64,000 nt of DNA, from positions 1,364,001 through 1,428,000 of the forward strand of contig OZ257128.1 in NCBI GenBank assembly GCA_965278945.1, written 5' to 3'. The translations under genes were made by a program, and so were the position numbers. The notes below the pieces were generated by a model. The model saw nothing but the letters and a program-made list of their open reading frames with translations. It was not told where the DNA came from and searched no databases. Below, piece by piece: positions 17,179-25,441 of the stretch. The first letter of the stretch is position 1. Each line of letters starts with the position of its first letter. The stretch is from UBA10649 sp965278945. GTDB taxonomy: Bacteria > Actinomycetota > Actinomycetes > S36-B12.

Positions 17179-17967
17179 GTGCCAAGCGTCGTCGAGTTGC
17201 GCGATGTCTCCGTACGACGCGGCACCACCATGCTGCTGTCGCGCGTGTCGTGGACGGTCGACGAGGGCGAGCGCTGGGTCGTCCTCGGACCCAACGGAGC
17301 AGGCAAGACGACCCTCATGCTCATCCTCGCCGGACTGATGTTCCCGACGAGCGGAACGGTCGAGCTGCTCGACGAGGTGCCCGGCGCGGTCTCGATGGCC
17401 GAGCTCAGGACGCGCATTGGGTGGGCCAGCAGCGCACTCGCCGCGGACATCCCCCCGCGCGAGTCCGTGCTCGACGTCATCATGACCGGCGCCCACGCCG
17501 TGACGGGACGCTGGCGCGAGGACTACGACGAGCAGGACCTGGCGCGCGCGCAGGGACTACTCGTCGCTTGGGGTCTGGAGTCGTTCGCGAACCGGACTTT
17601 CGGCACCCTCTCCGAGGGAGAACGCAAGCGATCACTGATCGCGCGGTCGCTGATGGCCGATCCCGAGCTCCTGCTCCTCGACGAGCCGGGCGCAGGACTT
17701 GACCTCGGCGGTCGTGAGGATCTGGTCTCGCGTATGCAGCGACTCGCACAGGATCCCGATGCGCCGACACAGATCGTCGTGACGCACCACGTGGAGGAGA
17801 TCCCCGAGGGCTTCACGCACGGGCTGCTCCTGCGAGGCGGACAGACGATGGCATCCGGGCGTCTCGACGAAGTGCTCACCGCACGCCATCTCTCCGAGAC
17901 CTTCGGGCTGCCCATCGAGGTGCACAGCGACGCGGGCCGCTGGCACGCTCGGCGGGTCAAGGCCTGA
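17179..17967 (+). CDS. Stand-alone ABC ATPase
   Basis: 262 residues, a single nucleotide-binding domain: GPNGAGKTT (about residue 38), LSEGERKRSLIARSLM, LLLLDEPGAGLD and VTHHVEEIPEGF. No partner permease is adjacent; the next gene encodes a TSUP carrier, which does not use an ATPase. Similar lone ATPases of the YlmA type are common in Actinomycetota. Function unknown. Confidence 0.85.
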   Translation: MPSVVELRDVSVRRGTTMLLSRVSWTVDEGERWVVLGPNGAGKTTLMLILAGLMFPTSGTVELLDEVPGAVSMAELRTRIGWASSALAADIPPRESVLDVIMTGAHAVTGRWREDYDEQDLARAQGLLVAWGLESFANRTFGTLSEGERKRSLIARSLMADPELLLLDEPGAGLDLGGREDLVSRMQRLAQDPDAPTQIVVTHHVEEIPEGFTHGLLLRGGQTMASGRLDEVLTARHLSETFGLPIEVHSDAGRWHARRVKA

Positions 17968-17972
17968 CGGCC

Positions 17973-18719
17973 ATGGAGTTCAGCACCCTGGCCTTCCTCG
18001 CGGCAGCCGGCTTCGCGGGCGGTTTCATCAACGCCGCGGTCGGATCGGGGACCTTGATCGTCTACCCGGCTCTGATCGCGGCGGGAATCGCTCCGGTGTC
18101 GGCGAACGGCACCAATACCGCCGGGCTCTCGCCTGGCAACCTCGCTGCGGCGTGGGCCTACCGGCGCGAGCTGAGGGAGCGGCTCGTCGAGCTCCGCAAG
18201 CCACTCATCGCGGCCGTGATCGGAGCGGCGCTCGGAGCGACTCTCGTCGTGTCGCTGCCCAGCAAGGTCTTCACGTCGGTCGTGCCCTGGCTGGTGGCGA
18301 GCGCGACCGTGCTCGTCGCCGTGCAGCCGCTGGTCGTGCGCTGGCTCAAGTCGAGGCCGCACGTCGAGAGCCGGCCGTTGTGGCCGTGGTCGGGAGCCGT
18401 CGCCGTCTACGGCGGCTACTTCGGGGCCGCCCAGGGAGTCATGCTCATGGCCGTGCTGGGACTCGTCTACGACGCCGATACTCAGCGTTCGAATGCCGCG
18501 AAGAACATCCTTGCCGCTGCCGCGAATCTGACCGCCGCGGTCGTGTTCGCCCTCACAGGCGCCGTCGTGTGGCTCGCCGCCCTCGCCATCGCCATCGGCT
18601 CGGTTCCCGGCGGCTACGTCGGCGGTCGGGTAAGCCGGCTTCTTCCCAACTACGTTCTTCGCGCCCTGGTGGTCGCGGTCGGCGTCGGCGCGACGGTGTA
18701 CCTCGTGATGTCGAGATAG
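17973..18719 (+). CDS. TSUP family (sulfite exporter TauE/SafE) membrane protein
   Basis: 248 residues with about seven to eight hydrophobic helices. The duplicated family signature is visible: GFAGGFINAAVGSGTLIVYP at the start and GGYFGAAQGVMLMAVLGL in the middle. Members move sulfite, sulfoacetate and other small organosulfur anions across the membrane; the substrate here is unknown. Confidence 0.87.
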   Translation: MEFSTLAFLAAAGFAGGFINAAVGSGTLIVYPALIAAGIAPVSANGTNTAGLSPGNLAAAWAYRRELRERLVELRKPLIAAVIGAALGATLVVSLPSKVFTSVVPWLVASATVLVAVQPLVVRWLKSRPHVESRPLWPWSGAVAVYGGYFGAAQGVMLMAVLGLVYDADTQRSNAAKNILAAAANLTAAVVFALTGAVVWLAALAIAIGSVPGGYVGGRVSRLLPNYVLRALVVAVGVGATVYLVMSR

Positions 18720-18786
18720 TTTCGACCCGGCTTGTAACGTTGCAGTAGGTAGCCGGTTTTGCACGAAGAAAGGGAACAGCGTCGTC

Positions 18787-19740
18787 GTGGTCAAGCGCGT
18801 GCTCGTCGCCATCCTCGCGGTTCTGCTCCTCATCATGGGAGGTGTCCTGGGCGCTGCCGCTATCTGGGCAAACAGCGCCTTCGACGAGAACGGCGTCATG
18901 CGGACTGACGCCGGCACGATCGACCCGGGCGCGAATGCGCGATCGACCATCATCGACATCGACAGGTTCGAGGCGTCGGTTCCCTACATCGGCGAACTGG
19001 GGACCACCCGCCTGACCGTCATGACCGGCGAGGGCAGCGATCCCTCCAACACCCTCTTCTTCGGCGCAGCAGCCACGTCGGATGTCGATACCTTCGTCAA
19101 GGGCAGCGCCTACGCGGTGGGAATTCGGGACGGATCCGAGTGGGTCACCCGCGAGATTCCCGGGGCTCTCATTCCGCCGTTGCCACGCGATCAGCAGTTC
19201 TGGCTCGCGCAGGACGTCGGACGAAACCCAGGCATCGTCGTTCCCTCGGATCGCCCGCTCACGCTTCTGGTGATGCACCCCTCCGGCGTCCCGAGCGGGC
19301 CACTCACCTTGTCGCTCGACTTCGCGATCCCGCAGATCGCAAAGTGGGTGCTCGGCATGGCGATCGCCGCCGTTGTGCTCATCATCATCGCGATCATCTT
19401 GATCATCGTCGTCATCCGGATGCGCGGACGCCGCGGCCGGCATGAGGGCGACGTGGTGGTGGCAGCCGCTGCGCCGGTGGTGGTGGAGTCTGCACCGGTC
19501 GTGGAGGCCGTGCCGGTCGTGGAGCCCGCACCGGTCGTCGAGGCAGCCAAGCCGGAGACGGAAGAACCGGTGGCACCCGAGGAACCCTTCGTCGAGGAGC
19601 CCGTCGCCGACACCTTGTTCGATGCCGAGCCAGCGCCGGAGCCGGAGCCGGCGTCACAGCCCGTCGCGGCCCCGGACCTAATGCCGACGGAGGAAATCGC
19701 CGAGGGCGCCGATCCACCGGCGGCCGAGAAGCATGACTGA
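18787..19740 (+). CDS. Membrane protein of unknown function with acidic Pro-Val-Glu tail
   Basis: 317 residues starting GTG, with AAAGGGAA as ribosome site. A first hydrophobic helix (about 4-27) is followed by a probable extracytoplasmic domain of about 165 residues, a second helix (about 196-221) and a basic stop-transfer RMRGRRGRH. The last ~90 residues are a low-complexity tail rich in Pro, Val, Ala and Glu with repeated PVVE units. No family is recognised. Its stop overlaps the next gene by 8 nt. Confidence 0.75.
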   Translation: MVKRVLVAILAVLLLIMGGVLGAAAIWANSAFDENGVMRTDAGTIDPGANARSTIIDIDRFEASVPYIGELGTTRLTVMTGEGSDPSNTLFFGAAATSDVDTFVKGSAYAVGIRDGSEWVTREIPGALIPPLPRDQQFWLAQDVGRNPGIVVPSDRPLTLLVMHPSGVPSGPLTLSLDFAIPQIAKWVLGMAIAAVVLIIIAIILIIVVIRMRGRRGRHEGDVVVAAAAPVVVESAPVVEAVPVVEPAPVVEAAKPETEEPVAPEEPFVEEPVADTLFDAEPAPEPEPASQPVAAPDLMPTEEIAEGADPPAAEKHD

Positions 19741-20305
19741 CGAGGCGGCTAGCGACCGCATCCTCACGATCCCCAATGCGCTCAGCTTCATCCGACTCCT
19801 CGGCGTCCCGCTGTTCTTGTGGCTTGTCCTTGGCCCCGAAGCCGACGTGTTGGCGTTCTTCGTCCTCGCCATCGCGAGTGCAACGGACTGGCTCGACGGA
19901 TTCCTGGCCCGCGCGCTGAACCAGCGCAGCAAGCTCGGCATCCTGCTCGATCCCTTGGCCGACCGGCTGTACATCGCCGCAACCCTGCTCGGCCTGGCTC
20001 TTCGATCGATCATCCCGTGGTGGCTCGTCGCCGTACTCGTGGCGCGCGAGCTGATGCTGCTGTGCCTGCTGCCCATGCTGCGACGGGCCGGCCGAGTCGC
20101 CCTGCCGGTCACGTACGTCGGCAAGGCCGGGACGTTCTGCCTGCTGTGGGGCTTCCCGCTCCTGCTCCTCGGCGACCTGCCCTCCTGGTATGGCACCGCA
20201 GCGCTCGCGTGCGGCTGGGCATTCGCGCTGTGGGGCACCGCGCTGTACTGGTGGGCGGGCATCGGCTACGTCAGGCAGGCCCTTGCCCTGCGCGCGGCGG
20301 CATGA
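19733..20305 (+). CDS. CDP-alcohol phosphatidyltransferase
   Basis: 190 residues, membrane enzyme of phospholipid synthesis. The full CDP-alcohol motif D-x2-DG-x2-AR-x8-G-x3-D-x3-D is present from DWLDGFLAR to GILLDPLAD (about residues 46-68). Four to six hydrophobic helices surround it. The acceptor alcohol (glycerol phosphate, inositol phosphate or other) cannot be assigned. It heads a chain with overlapping DUF881 and Sbp genes. Confidence 0.9.
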   Translation: MTDEAASDRILTIPNALSFIRLLGVPLFLWLVLGPEADVLAFFVLAIASATDWLDGFLARALNQRSKLGILLDPLADRLYIAATLLGLALRSIIPWWLVAVLVARELMLLCLLPMLRRAGRVALPVTYVGKAGTFCLLWGFPLLLLGDLPSWYGTAALACGWAFALWGTALYWWAGIGYVRQALALRAAA

Positions 20306-21135
20306 CCAAGGCGGCGCATGTCCGTCCCGTCGATGACGATGGCCCCGGCGTTCTCGAGCGCTTCTTGTCCGACGTCGCGATCGACGAGTACGCCGACGCT
20401 CCGGAACGGCGGTCGCTGACGGACGTGGGCGCGCGTCGTCCATCCACCTGGATCGGCCTGGTGGTCGCGGCGGTCGTGGGGCTCATCATCATCGCTGCGC
20501 TCCTCAACACGAGACTGTCGAGCGACGAGCGCCAGCAGACCCGCTCGTTGCTCAGCGAGCGGGTGCAGTCCTTGTCCGACTCGGTCGCGGAGCGGCAGGC
20601 CGGAGTGGACCAGTTGGCAACAGACGTGCGGTCGCTTCAGGACCGCCTGCTCGCCGCGTCGGATTCCGGGCCTGCCCGAGCCGCGGCCATCTCGACGCTG
20701 TCGGCGCAGGCCGCGACGTCCGAGCTCTCCGGTCCCGGGGTCGTGGTGACGATCGACGACGCGCCGGACGCACAGGCTGGTTCGCTGAACAGGGTCCTCG
20801 ACCGCGATCTGCAGGACATCGTCAATGCGATGTGGCGCGACGGCGCGACGGGTATCGCCATCAATGAGCAGCGACTGACCGGGTCGACCGCAATCCGAGC
20901 AGCGGGGGAGGCGATCCTCGTCAACTACCAGCCGCTCAATCGGCCGTACGTCATCACCTCTGTCGGCGGCACCTCATCGGTGAACGAGGACTCTGGCGTT
21001 CGAGGCCTGCTTGACGGACTCTCCGACGACTACGGCCTGGTCGCTGAGATTCATGCCAGTGACGTAGCGTTGCCGGCGGGAGAACTTCGCAGCCCCAGGT
21101 TCGCGACGACGGCTGGGGGAGGGGCGGCTCAATGA
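20302..21135 (+). CDS. DUF881 family membrane-anchored protein (first copy)
   Basis: 277 residues from an ATG overlapping the previous stop. A cytoplasmic head of about 50 residues, one transmembrane helix (about 53-73), then a coiled-coil-like segment and the DUF881 domain (GVVVTIDDAP, VNAMWRDGATGIAINEQRL). DUF881 pairs flanking Sbp are a conserved actinobacterial set near cell-division genes, but their biochemical role is unknown. Confidence 0.87.
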   Translation: MTKAAHVRPVDDDGPGVLERFLSDVAIDEYADAPERRSLTDVGARRPSTWIGLVVAAVVGLIIIAALLNTRLSSDERQQTRSLLSERVQSLSDSVAERQAGVDQLATDVRSLQDRLLAASDSGPARAAAISTLSAQAATSELSGPGVVVTIDDAPDAQAGSLNRVLDRDLQDIVNAMWRDGATGIAINEQRLTGSTAIRAAGEAILVNYQPLNRPYVITSVGGTSSVNEDSGVRGLLDGLSDDYGLVAEIHASDVALPAGELRSPRFATTAGGGAAQ

Positions 21136-21464
21136 TCGCGCTCATCGGCCTGCTGGTCGGTATCGCCGTCGGCATCCTCTGGCATCCGATCGTTCCGATC
21201 TGGGTCGAGCCCTACCTCCCGATCGCGATCGTGGCCGCAATCGACGCGGTCTTCGGCGGATTCCGAGCGCTCATCGAACGCCGGTTCGACGAGCGGATCT
21301 TCGTCGTCAGCTTCCTGTCCAATGTCCTGATCGCTTCGTTCCTCGTGTTCCTCGGCGATCAGCTCGGTGTCGGGGCGCAGATGTCCACGGGAGTAGTAGT
21401 CGTGCTGGCAATGCGGATCTTTGCCAATGCAGCCGCCGTCCGACGCATCCTGTTCCACGCATGA
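21132..21464 (+). CDS. sbp: Small basic membrane protein Sbp (DUF1290)
   Basis: 110 residues with three hydrophobic helices and the family blocks GILWHPIVPIWVEPYLPIAI and FGGFRALIERRFDERIF. Sbp is conserved next to division and DUF881 genes in Gram-positive bacteria; its role is unknown. The ATG overlaps the stop of the first DUF881 gene. Confidence 0.9.
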   Translation: MIALIGLLVGIAVGILWHPIVPIWVEPYLPIAIVAAIDAVFGGFRALIERRFDERIFVVSFLSNVLIASFLVFLGDQLGVGAQMSTGVVVVLAMRIFANAAAVRRILFHA

Positions 21465-21468
21465 TCCG

Positions 21469-22203
21469 ATGACCGACTCCGAGCCCGCAGCCGCGGGCAC
21501 ACAGGCGCCACCCCAGGACGAGTCCGCGTGGTCTGTCCTTCGACAGCTCGCGTTCACGCCCGGCCGTCCGCATCTCGTGATCGGCCTCCTGTTCCTGGTT
21601 CTCGGGCTGCTCGTCACCGTGGCGCTCTTTCGACCCGGCGCCGACGAGCCCTGGCGTAACGCGCGCACGGAGGACCTGGTTCAGATCCTCGACGATCTCG
21701 GTGCGCGCCAGGAACGCCTCGACGCCGAGTCCGCACGACTGACCGGCCTGCAGGCAGACCTCGAGCGCGGCTCGACCGTGGAGGCGTTGGCCGAGTCGCA
21801 GCGCCAGCTGGAGGCCCTGGAAGTCCTCACGGGAACGACGCCGGTGGCCGGACCCGGCCTGCGCATCACGATCACGGATGCCGGCGGGCAGGTCGACTCG
21901 ACAGTCCTGCTCGACGCCGTTCAGGAGTTGCGCGATGCGGGCGCTGAGGCCATCCAGGTCGGCGAGTCGCGCGTGGTCGTCGATACGTGGTTCGGGGATG
22001 GGCCGGACGGCATCGTCGTGAGCGGCGCGGTGCTGCCTGCCCCGATCACCATCATTGCCATCGGCGACCCGGAGGGCCTCGCGGCAGCGATGCGCATTCC
22101 CGGCGGGCTAGCCGACTCCGTGCGCACGCGCGGGGCCGACTTTGAGGCTTCGACTGCTCAGTCTTTGGCCATCTCCGTTACAGTTCCCAGCACGACGCAA
22201 TAG
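21469..22203 (+). CDS. DUF881 family membrane-anchored protein (second copy)
   Basis: 244 residues from the ATG at 21469. A Pro/Ala-rich head, one transmembrane helix (about 38-58), a heptad-rich stretch (TEDLVQILDDLGARQERL) and the DUF881 domain (GPGLRITITDAGG, DSTVLLDAVQELRDAGAEAI). It is a diverged paralogue of the protein two genes upstream, so the two may form a membrane complex with Sbp; that is inference from gene order. Confidence 0.87.
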   Translation: MTDSEPAAAGTQAPPQDESAWSVLRQLAFTPGRPHLVIGLLFLVLGLLVTVALFRPGADEPWRNARTEDLVQILDDLGARQERLDAESARLTGLQADLERGSTVEALAESQRQLEALEVLTGTTPVAGPGLRITITDAGGQVDSTVLLDAVQELRDAGAEAIQVGESRVVVDTWFGDGPDGIVVSGAVLPAPITIIAIGDPEGLAAAMRIPGGLADSVRTRGADFEASTAQSLAISVTVPSTTQ

Positions 22204-22242
22204 TCACGCACGCCCCACAGGATCGTTGCCGGGAGGCTTGGA

Positions 22243-22626
22243 ATGTACCCAGAGGAGTTGCGCTACACCGCCGAGCATGAGTGGGTGCGCAGCACGGCCT
22301 CGGGAACAGTCGTCTTCGGCATCACTGACTTCGCGCAGGACTCACTCGGCGACATCGTCTACGTCTCCCTGCCCGCCGTGGGCACGGCCCTCGCGGCCGG
22401 TGCGCCGTGCGGAGAGGTCGAGTCGACCAAGAGCGTCAGCGACATCTACTCACCGCTCTCCGGCGAGGTCGTCGCGACCAATGGCGGACTGGACTCGAAG
22501 CCTGAGTCAATCAACACGGATGCATACGGCGAGGGCTGGATGGTCGAGCTTCGCCCCGACGATGCGTCGGCGATCGACGGCCTGCTCACCCCCGCCGACT
22601 ACCAGGCCCTGGTCGAGAAGGGCTAA
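22243..22626 (+). CDS. gcvH: Glycine cleavage system H protein
   Basis: 127 residues, the usual size. The lipoyl-lysine is K63 in ESTKSVSD. It carries the aminomethyl group between the P, T and L proteins of the glycine cleavage complex. GGGAGG stands 8 nt before the ATG. The P protein is encoded 2.8 kb downstream behind a glycine riboswitch; no gcvT lies in the window. Confidence 0.95.
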   Translation: MYPEELRYTAEHEWVRSTASGTVVFGITDFAQDSLGDIVYVSLPAVGTALAAGAPCGEVESTKSVSDIYSPLSGEVVATNGGLDSKPESINTDAYGEGWMVELRPDDASAIDGLLTPADYQALVEKG

Positions 22627-22630
22627 TCCG

Positions 22631-23146
22631 GTGGCAATCAACTGTGGAATCTGCGGGCACGAGAACGCGGATGACGACAGGTTCTGCGGCTCGTGCGGGT
22701 CGCCGCTGACCGCGGAGGCCTTCGAGATCCTCGAGCACACCGGTTCGATCACGTCGATCATCTCCACGGGCACGGGTGGCACCTCCGGCGGCATGAGCCC
22801 GGTCGGGTCTGGACGCCAGTTCGAGCTGCCCACCGGGAGCGCGCTGCTCGTCGTGCATCGCGGACCCGGCGAGGGCACCGAGTTCACCCTCGAGCCTGCC
22901 GCTGGAACGGTCAGCATCGGCCGGGCTCCCGAGGCGGGAATCTTCCTGGACGACGTCACCGTGAGCAGGCATCACGCCGAACTGCGATTCGGAGCCGAGG
23001 GATGGAGCATTCGCGACGACGGCAGCCTCAACGGCACCTACGTCAACCGGGTGCGAGTCGAGGATCAGCGTCTCAACGGCGGCGACGAGGTCCAGATCGG
23101 GAAGTTCCGCTTCGTCTTCCTGCTCGGACTTGATGCCCCGTCATGA
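22631..23146 (+). CDS. garA: GarA-like FHA protein with N-terminal zinc ribbon
   Basis: 171 residues from a GTG at 22631. A four-cysteine zinc ribbon (CGICGHENADDDRFCGSCG) opens the protein; the forkhead-associated domain covers about residues 70-165, with the phosphopeptide-binding residues in SIGRAPEAG, SRHHAEL and NGTYVN. In mycobacteria GarA is a kinase-controlled switch for 2-oxoglutarate and glutamate metabolism. Its place directly before ftsR is conserved in actinobacteria. The zinc ribbon is an extra relative to short GarA forms. Confidence 0.88.
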   Translation: MAINCGICGHENADDDRFCGSCGSPLTAEAFEILEHTGSITSIISTGTGGTSGGMSPVGSGRQFELPTGSALLVVHRGPGEGTEFTLEPAAGTVSIGRAPEAGIFLDDVTVSRHHAELRFGAEGWSIRDDGSLNGTYVNRVRVEDQRLNGGDEVQIGKFRFVFLLGLDAPS

Positions 23147-23868
23147 CCGAGGGCATGGGTGAGTCCGATCATGGAATCGTGAGCGGCACCATCAGCATCG
23201 GCGAAGTGCTCAGCCTCCTGCGCAAGGAGTTCCCCGACGTCACGATCAGCAAGATCCGGTTCCTCGAAGCCGAAGGACTCGTCTCACCCGAGCGCACGTC
23301 CTCGGGATACCGGCGCTTCAGCCAGCACGACATCAACCAGTTGCGCGCGGTGCTCACCCTGCAGCGCGACCAGTACCTGCCGCTGAAGGTCATACGCGAC
23401 CACATCGGCGACGGTGTTCCCGATCCGGACGCACCGCCGAAGAGCCCTATCGCCGGCAACGGGATGCAGCCGGACGACTTCAGGCCCGGTGCCGGGCGCG
23501 TGCGCATGACGCGCGAGGAACTCGCCGAGGCGTCGGGCATTCCCGAGACGTTCGTCGCGCAGCTCGAGGGCATCGGTCTGGTGTGGGCGACCTCGGCGGG
23601 TCACTACGACGAGGACGCACTCGCGATCGCGTCCATCGCGTCGCGACTGTCGGTGTTCGGGATCGAGGCACGGCACCTGCGGCCCTTCAGGGTTGTCGCT
23701 GATCGCGAGACCGGACTGGTCGAGCAGATGGCCGTGCCGTACTCGCAACCACGGGACCGTGACGGACGCGAGCGCGAGCAGGAAACCATCCGCGAGCTCG
23801 CGTCGTTGTTCGTCCACCTGCACGCGGCACTGCTTCGCGCGGAGCTCACGCGCGGTGGACGCGGCTGA
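23143..23868 (+). CDS. ftsR: FtsR-like MerR family regulator
   Basis: 241 residues. An N-terminal MerR-type helix-turn-helix (SIGEVLSLLRKEFPDVTISKIRFLEAEGL, then SGYRRFSQHDINQLR) and a longer helical C-terminal half. In Corynebacterium, FtsR in this garA-linked position activates ftsZ. The ATG overlaps the garA stop, so the two are co-translated. Confidence 0.87.
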   Translation: MTEGMGESDHGIVSGTISIGEVLSLLRKEFPDVTISKIRFLEAEGLVSPERTSSGYRRFSQHDINQLRAVLTLQRDQYLPLKVIRDHIGDGVPDPDAPPKSPIAGNGMQPDDFRPGAGRVRMTREELAEASGIPETFVAQLEGIGLVWATSAGHYDEDALAIASIASRLSVFGIEARHLRPFRVVADRETGLVEQMAVPYSQPRDRDGREREQETIRELASLFVHLHAALLRAELTRGGRG

Positions 23869-23895
23869 CCCCACGCGCGAATCCGCGGGGCGGGC

Positions 23896-23901
23896 TACCC
23901 T
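23896..23901 (+). promoter_or_regulatory. -10 box (TACCCT) before the bifunctional nuclease gene
   Basis: TACCCT ends 6 nt before the GTG at 23908. That spacing favours 23908 over the GTG at 23902 as the start codon of a leaderless mRNA. Confidence 0.45.
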
Positions 23902-23907
23902 GTGAGG

Positions 23908-24381
23908 GTGCTTGATCTTGAGGTCGTCGGCGTGCGCGTGGAGATGCCGTCCAACAACCCCATAGTGCTGTTGCGCGATCGCGCTGGCGGTCGCTACCTG
24001 CCCATCTGGGTCGGGGCGGTCGAGGCGACGGCAATTGCGTACGCGCAGCAGGGAATCGTGCCACCGCGGCCGCTCACTCACGACTTGCTCCGCGACATCC
24101 TGGCCGCCCTCGATATCCAGCTGACCGAGGTGCGCATCACCTCACTGGAGGACGGCGTCTTCTACGCCCTTCTCGTCTTCAGCAACGGCACCGAGGTCAG
24201 CGCGCGACCATCCGATGCGATCGCTTTGGCCCTGCGCGTCGACGCCCCGATCCGCGGAGCCGTCGAGGTCATGGAGGAGGCCGGCATCGACCTGCCGGAC
24301 GACGAGCCAGCCCCCGATGAGGACCAGGTGGAGAAGTTCCGCGAGTTCTTGGACCAGATCTCGCCCGAGGATTTCGGCTGA
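23908..24381 (+). CDS. Bifunctional nuclease family protein (DUF151)
   Basis: 157 residues from the GTG at 23908. The BFN domain covers nearly all of it (NPIVLLRDRAGGRYLPIWVG, then RPSDAIALALRVDAPI), with an acidic C-terminal tail. DUF151 proteins have been reported as nucleases in plants and are conserved next to ftsR and a second MerR gene in actinobacteria. The cellular role is unknown. The start was chosen from the leaderless promoter spacing. Confidence 0.88.
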   Translation: MLDLEVVGVRVEMPSNNPIVLLRDRAGGRYLPIWVGAVEATAIAYAQQGIVPPRPLTHDLLRDILAALDIQLTEVRITSLEDGVFYALLVFSNGTEVSARPSDAIALALRVDAPIRGAVEVMEEAGIDLPDDEPAPDEDQVEKFREFLDQISPEDFG

Positions 24382-24390
24382 TTTCAGCCG
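24375..24390 (+). terminator. Short hairpin at the end of the bifunctional nuclease gene
   Basis: CGGCTGA-TT-TCAGCCG, a 7-bp perfect inverted repeat that includes the TGA stop. The formal loop is 2 nt, so the real stem would be shorter. No T-run follows. Possible weak terminator. Confidence 0.35.
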
Positions 24391-24514
24391 GCTACATGGC
24401 ACCTAGAACCTCAGCGAGAGGTTGAGACTTTGCCCGGCGACACGCCGCACTCGGCCTTTGACGCCGGTCCCACCTGTCCCTAACGTCAAGCCCAACACCA
24501 CGAACGCATCGCTA

Positions 24515-24527
24515 GTGTGTGACACAC
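24515..24527 (+). promoter_or_regulatory. GTGTG-TGA-CACAC palindrome at the merR promoter
   Basis: A perfect 5-bp inverted repeat with a 3-nt centre overlaps a TAGTGT box (24513-24518), 24-36 nt upstream of the merR start. MerR regulators commonly bind palindromes at their own promoters, so this is a candidate operator. The rest of the 24382-24550 gap holds only a small AACCTC/GAGGTT inverted repeat (24407-24423). Confidence 0.35.
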
Positions 24528-24550
24528 GAGCTGGGCAACAGGAGGACGCA

Positions 24551-25138
24551 GTGACTGCACAGGGACCCATCCCGGACACGGCCACCACGGCACCGGGGGA
24601 GTCCCAGGGCATGTTGTTCGACGACTCCACGCTTCGCCCGCTCCCCGCGAACATCGGCTACCGCGGTCCGATCGCCTGCTCCGCGGCCGGGATCACCTAC
24701 CGCCAGCTGGACTACTGGGCCCGCACCGGGCTTGTTGTTCCCTCGGTCCGTGCAGCCAGCGGATCGGGCAGCCAGCGACTTTACGGATTCCGCGACATCC
24801 TCGTTCTGCGTGTCGTCAAGCGCCTGATCGACACCGGCGTCTCGCTGCCGAACATCCGCGCTGCGGTTGATCATCTGGCCGAGCGCACCGGCGAGGACCT
24901 AGCCAGCCTGACCATCATGAGCGACGGCGCCAGTATCTACGAGTGCCGCAGCGCCGACGAGGTCGTCGACCTGGTCCGCGGCGGACAGGGAGTCTTCGGC
25001 ATCGCCGTGGGCAGCGTCTGGCGCGAGGTTGAGGGCTCGCTGGCGAACCTTCCCGGCGAGGAGCAGGACGGCGAGATCGTGGAGCCCACCGCGTCCGACG
25101 AACTCGCCGAGCGCCGCGCCCGCCGCCACGCAGTCTGA
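24551..25138 (+). CDS. MerR family transcriptional regulator
   Basis: 195 residues from a GTG with AGGAGGA upstream. After a 40-residue disordered head the MerR helix-turn-helix is seen in AAGITYRQLDYWARTGLV and the wing GSGSQRLYGFRDILVLRVV. The C-terminal half is mostly helical and ends in an acidic-basic tail. It stands just upstream of the glycine riboswitch and gcvP in the conserved actinobacterial order; its targets are unknown. Confidence 0.87.
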   Translation: MTAQGPIPDTATTAPGESQGMLFDDSTLRPLPANIGYRGPIACSAAGITYRQLDYWARTGLVVPSVRAASGSGSQRLYGFRDILVLRVVKRLIDTGVSLPNIRAAVDHLAERTGEDLASLTIMSDGASIYECRSADEVVDLVRGGQGVFGIAVGSVWREVEGSLANLPGEEQDGEIVEPTASDELAERRARRHAV

Positions 25139-25171
25139 CCGAGCGATCGTTGTAGGATTGCGTCGCTGATA

Positions 25172-25375
25172 GACCCCGTGCGGGAGAGACCTGGTTCGCC
25201 AGGCGCCGAAGGAGCAATCTCCCCGACAACCTCTCAGGCAGCAGGACCGCTCGGGGAAGGCACCTCTGGAAAGCGGGATCGACTCGTTCGATCCCTACCG
25301 ACGGTGAAAGCCGACCGCCCGCGGCGGACGGTGAAGCTCTCAGGTCACGCACTGCGTGGGCTACAGAGGGGGAAT
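25172..25375 (+). promoter_or_regulatory. Tandem glycine riboswitch controlling gcvP
   Basis: Two glycine aptamers are recognisable in series. The first (about 25180-25272) has the CGGGAGAGACC opening, GCGCCGAAGGAGCAA and the closing CACCTCTGGAAAG. The second (about 25299-25375) has ACGGTGAAAGCCG, GACGGTGAAGCTCTCAGG and the closing CTACAGAGGGGG. This is the cooperative glycine-sensing RNA known upstream of gcv genes; here it precedes gcvP and presumably allows its expression when glycine is abundant. Confidence 0.9.
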
Positions 25376-25421
25376 GGCGGCCACGCCCGTGGTCGCCTGC
25401 CCCGTGTGCCCCCGGGCACAC
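25376..25421 (+). promoter_or_regulatory. Two hairpins forming the riboswitch expression platform
   Basis: The first hairpin pairs GGCGGCCAC (25376-25384) with GTGGTCGCC (25389-25397) around a 4-nt loop, including one G-U pair. The second pairs GTGTGCCC (25404-25411) with GGGCACAC (25414-25421). No T-run follows either, so control may act by a GC-rich terminator or by exposing the GAGGTGAG ribosome site at 25433. Confidence 0.5.
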
Positions 25422-25441
25422 CCGCACCACTGAGGTGAGCG

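Noticed and set aside
17973..18719. TSUP carrier as partner of the ABC ATPase at 17179
   Set aside because: TSUP proteins are secondary carriers that do not use ABC ATPases; adjacency alone does not make a transporter.
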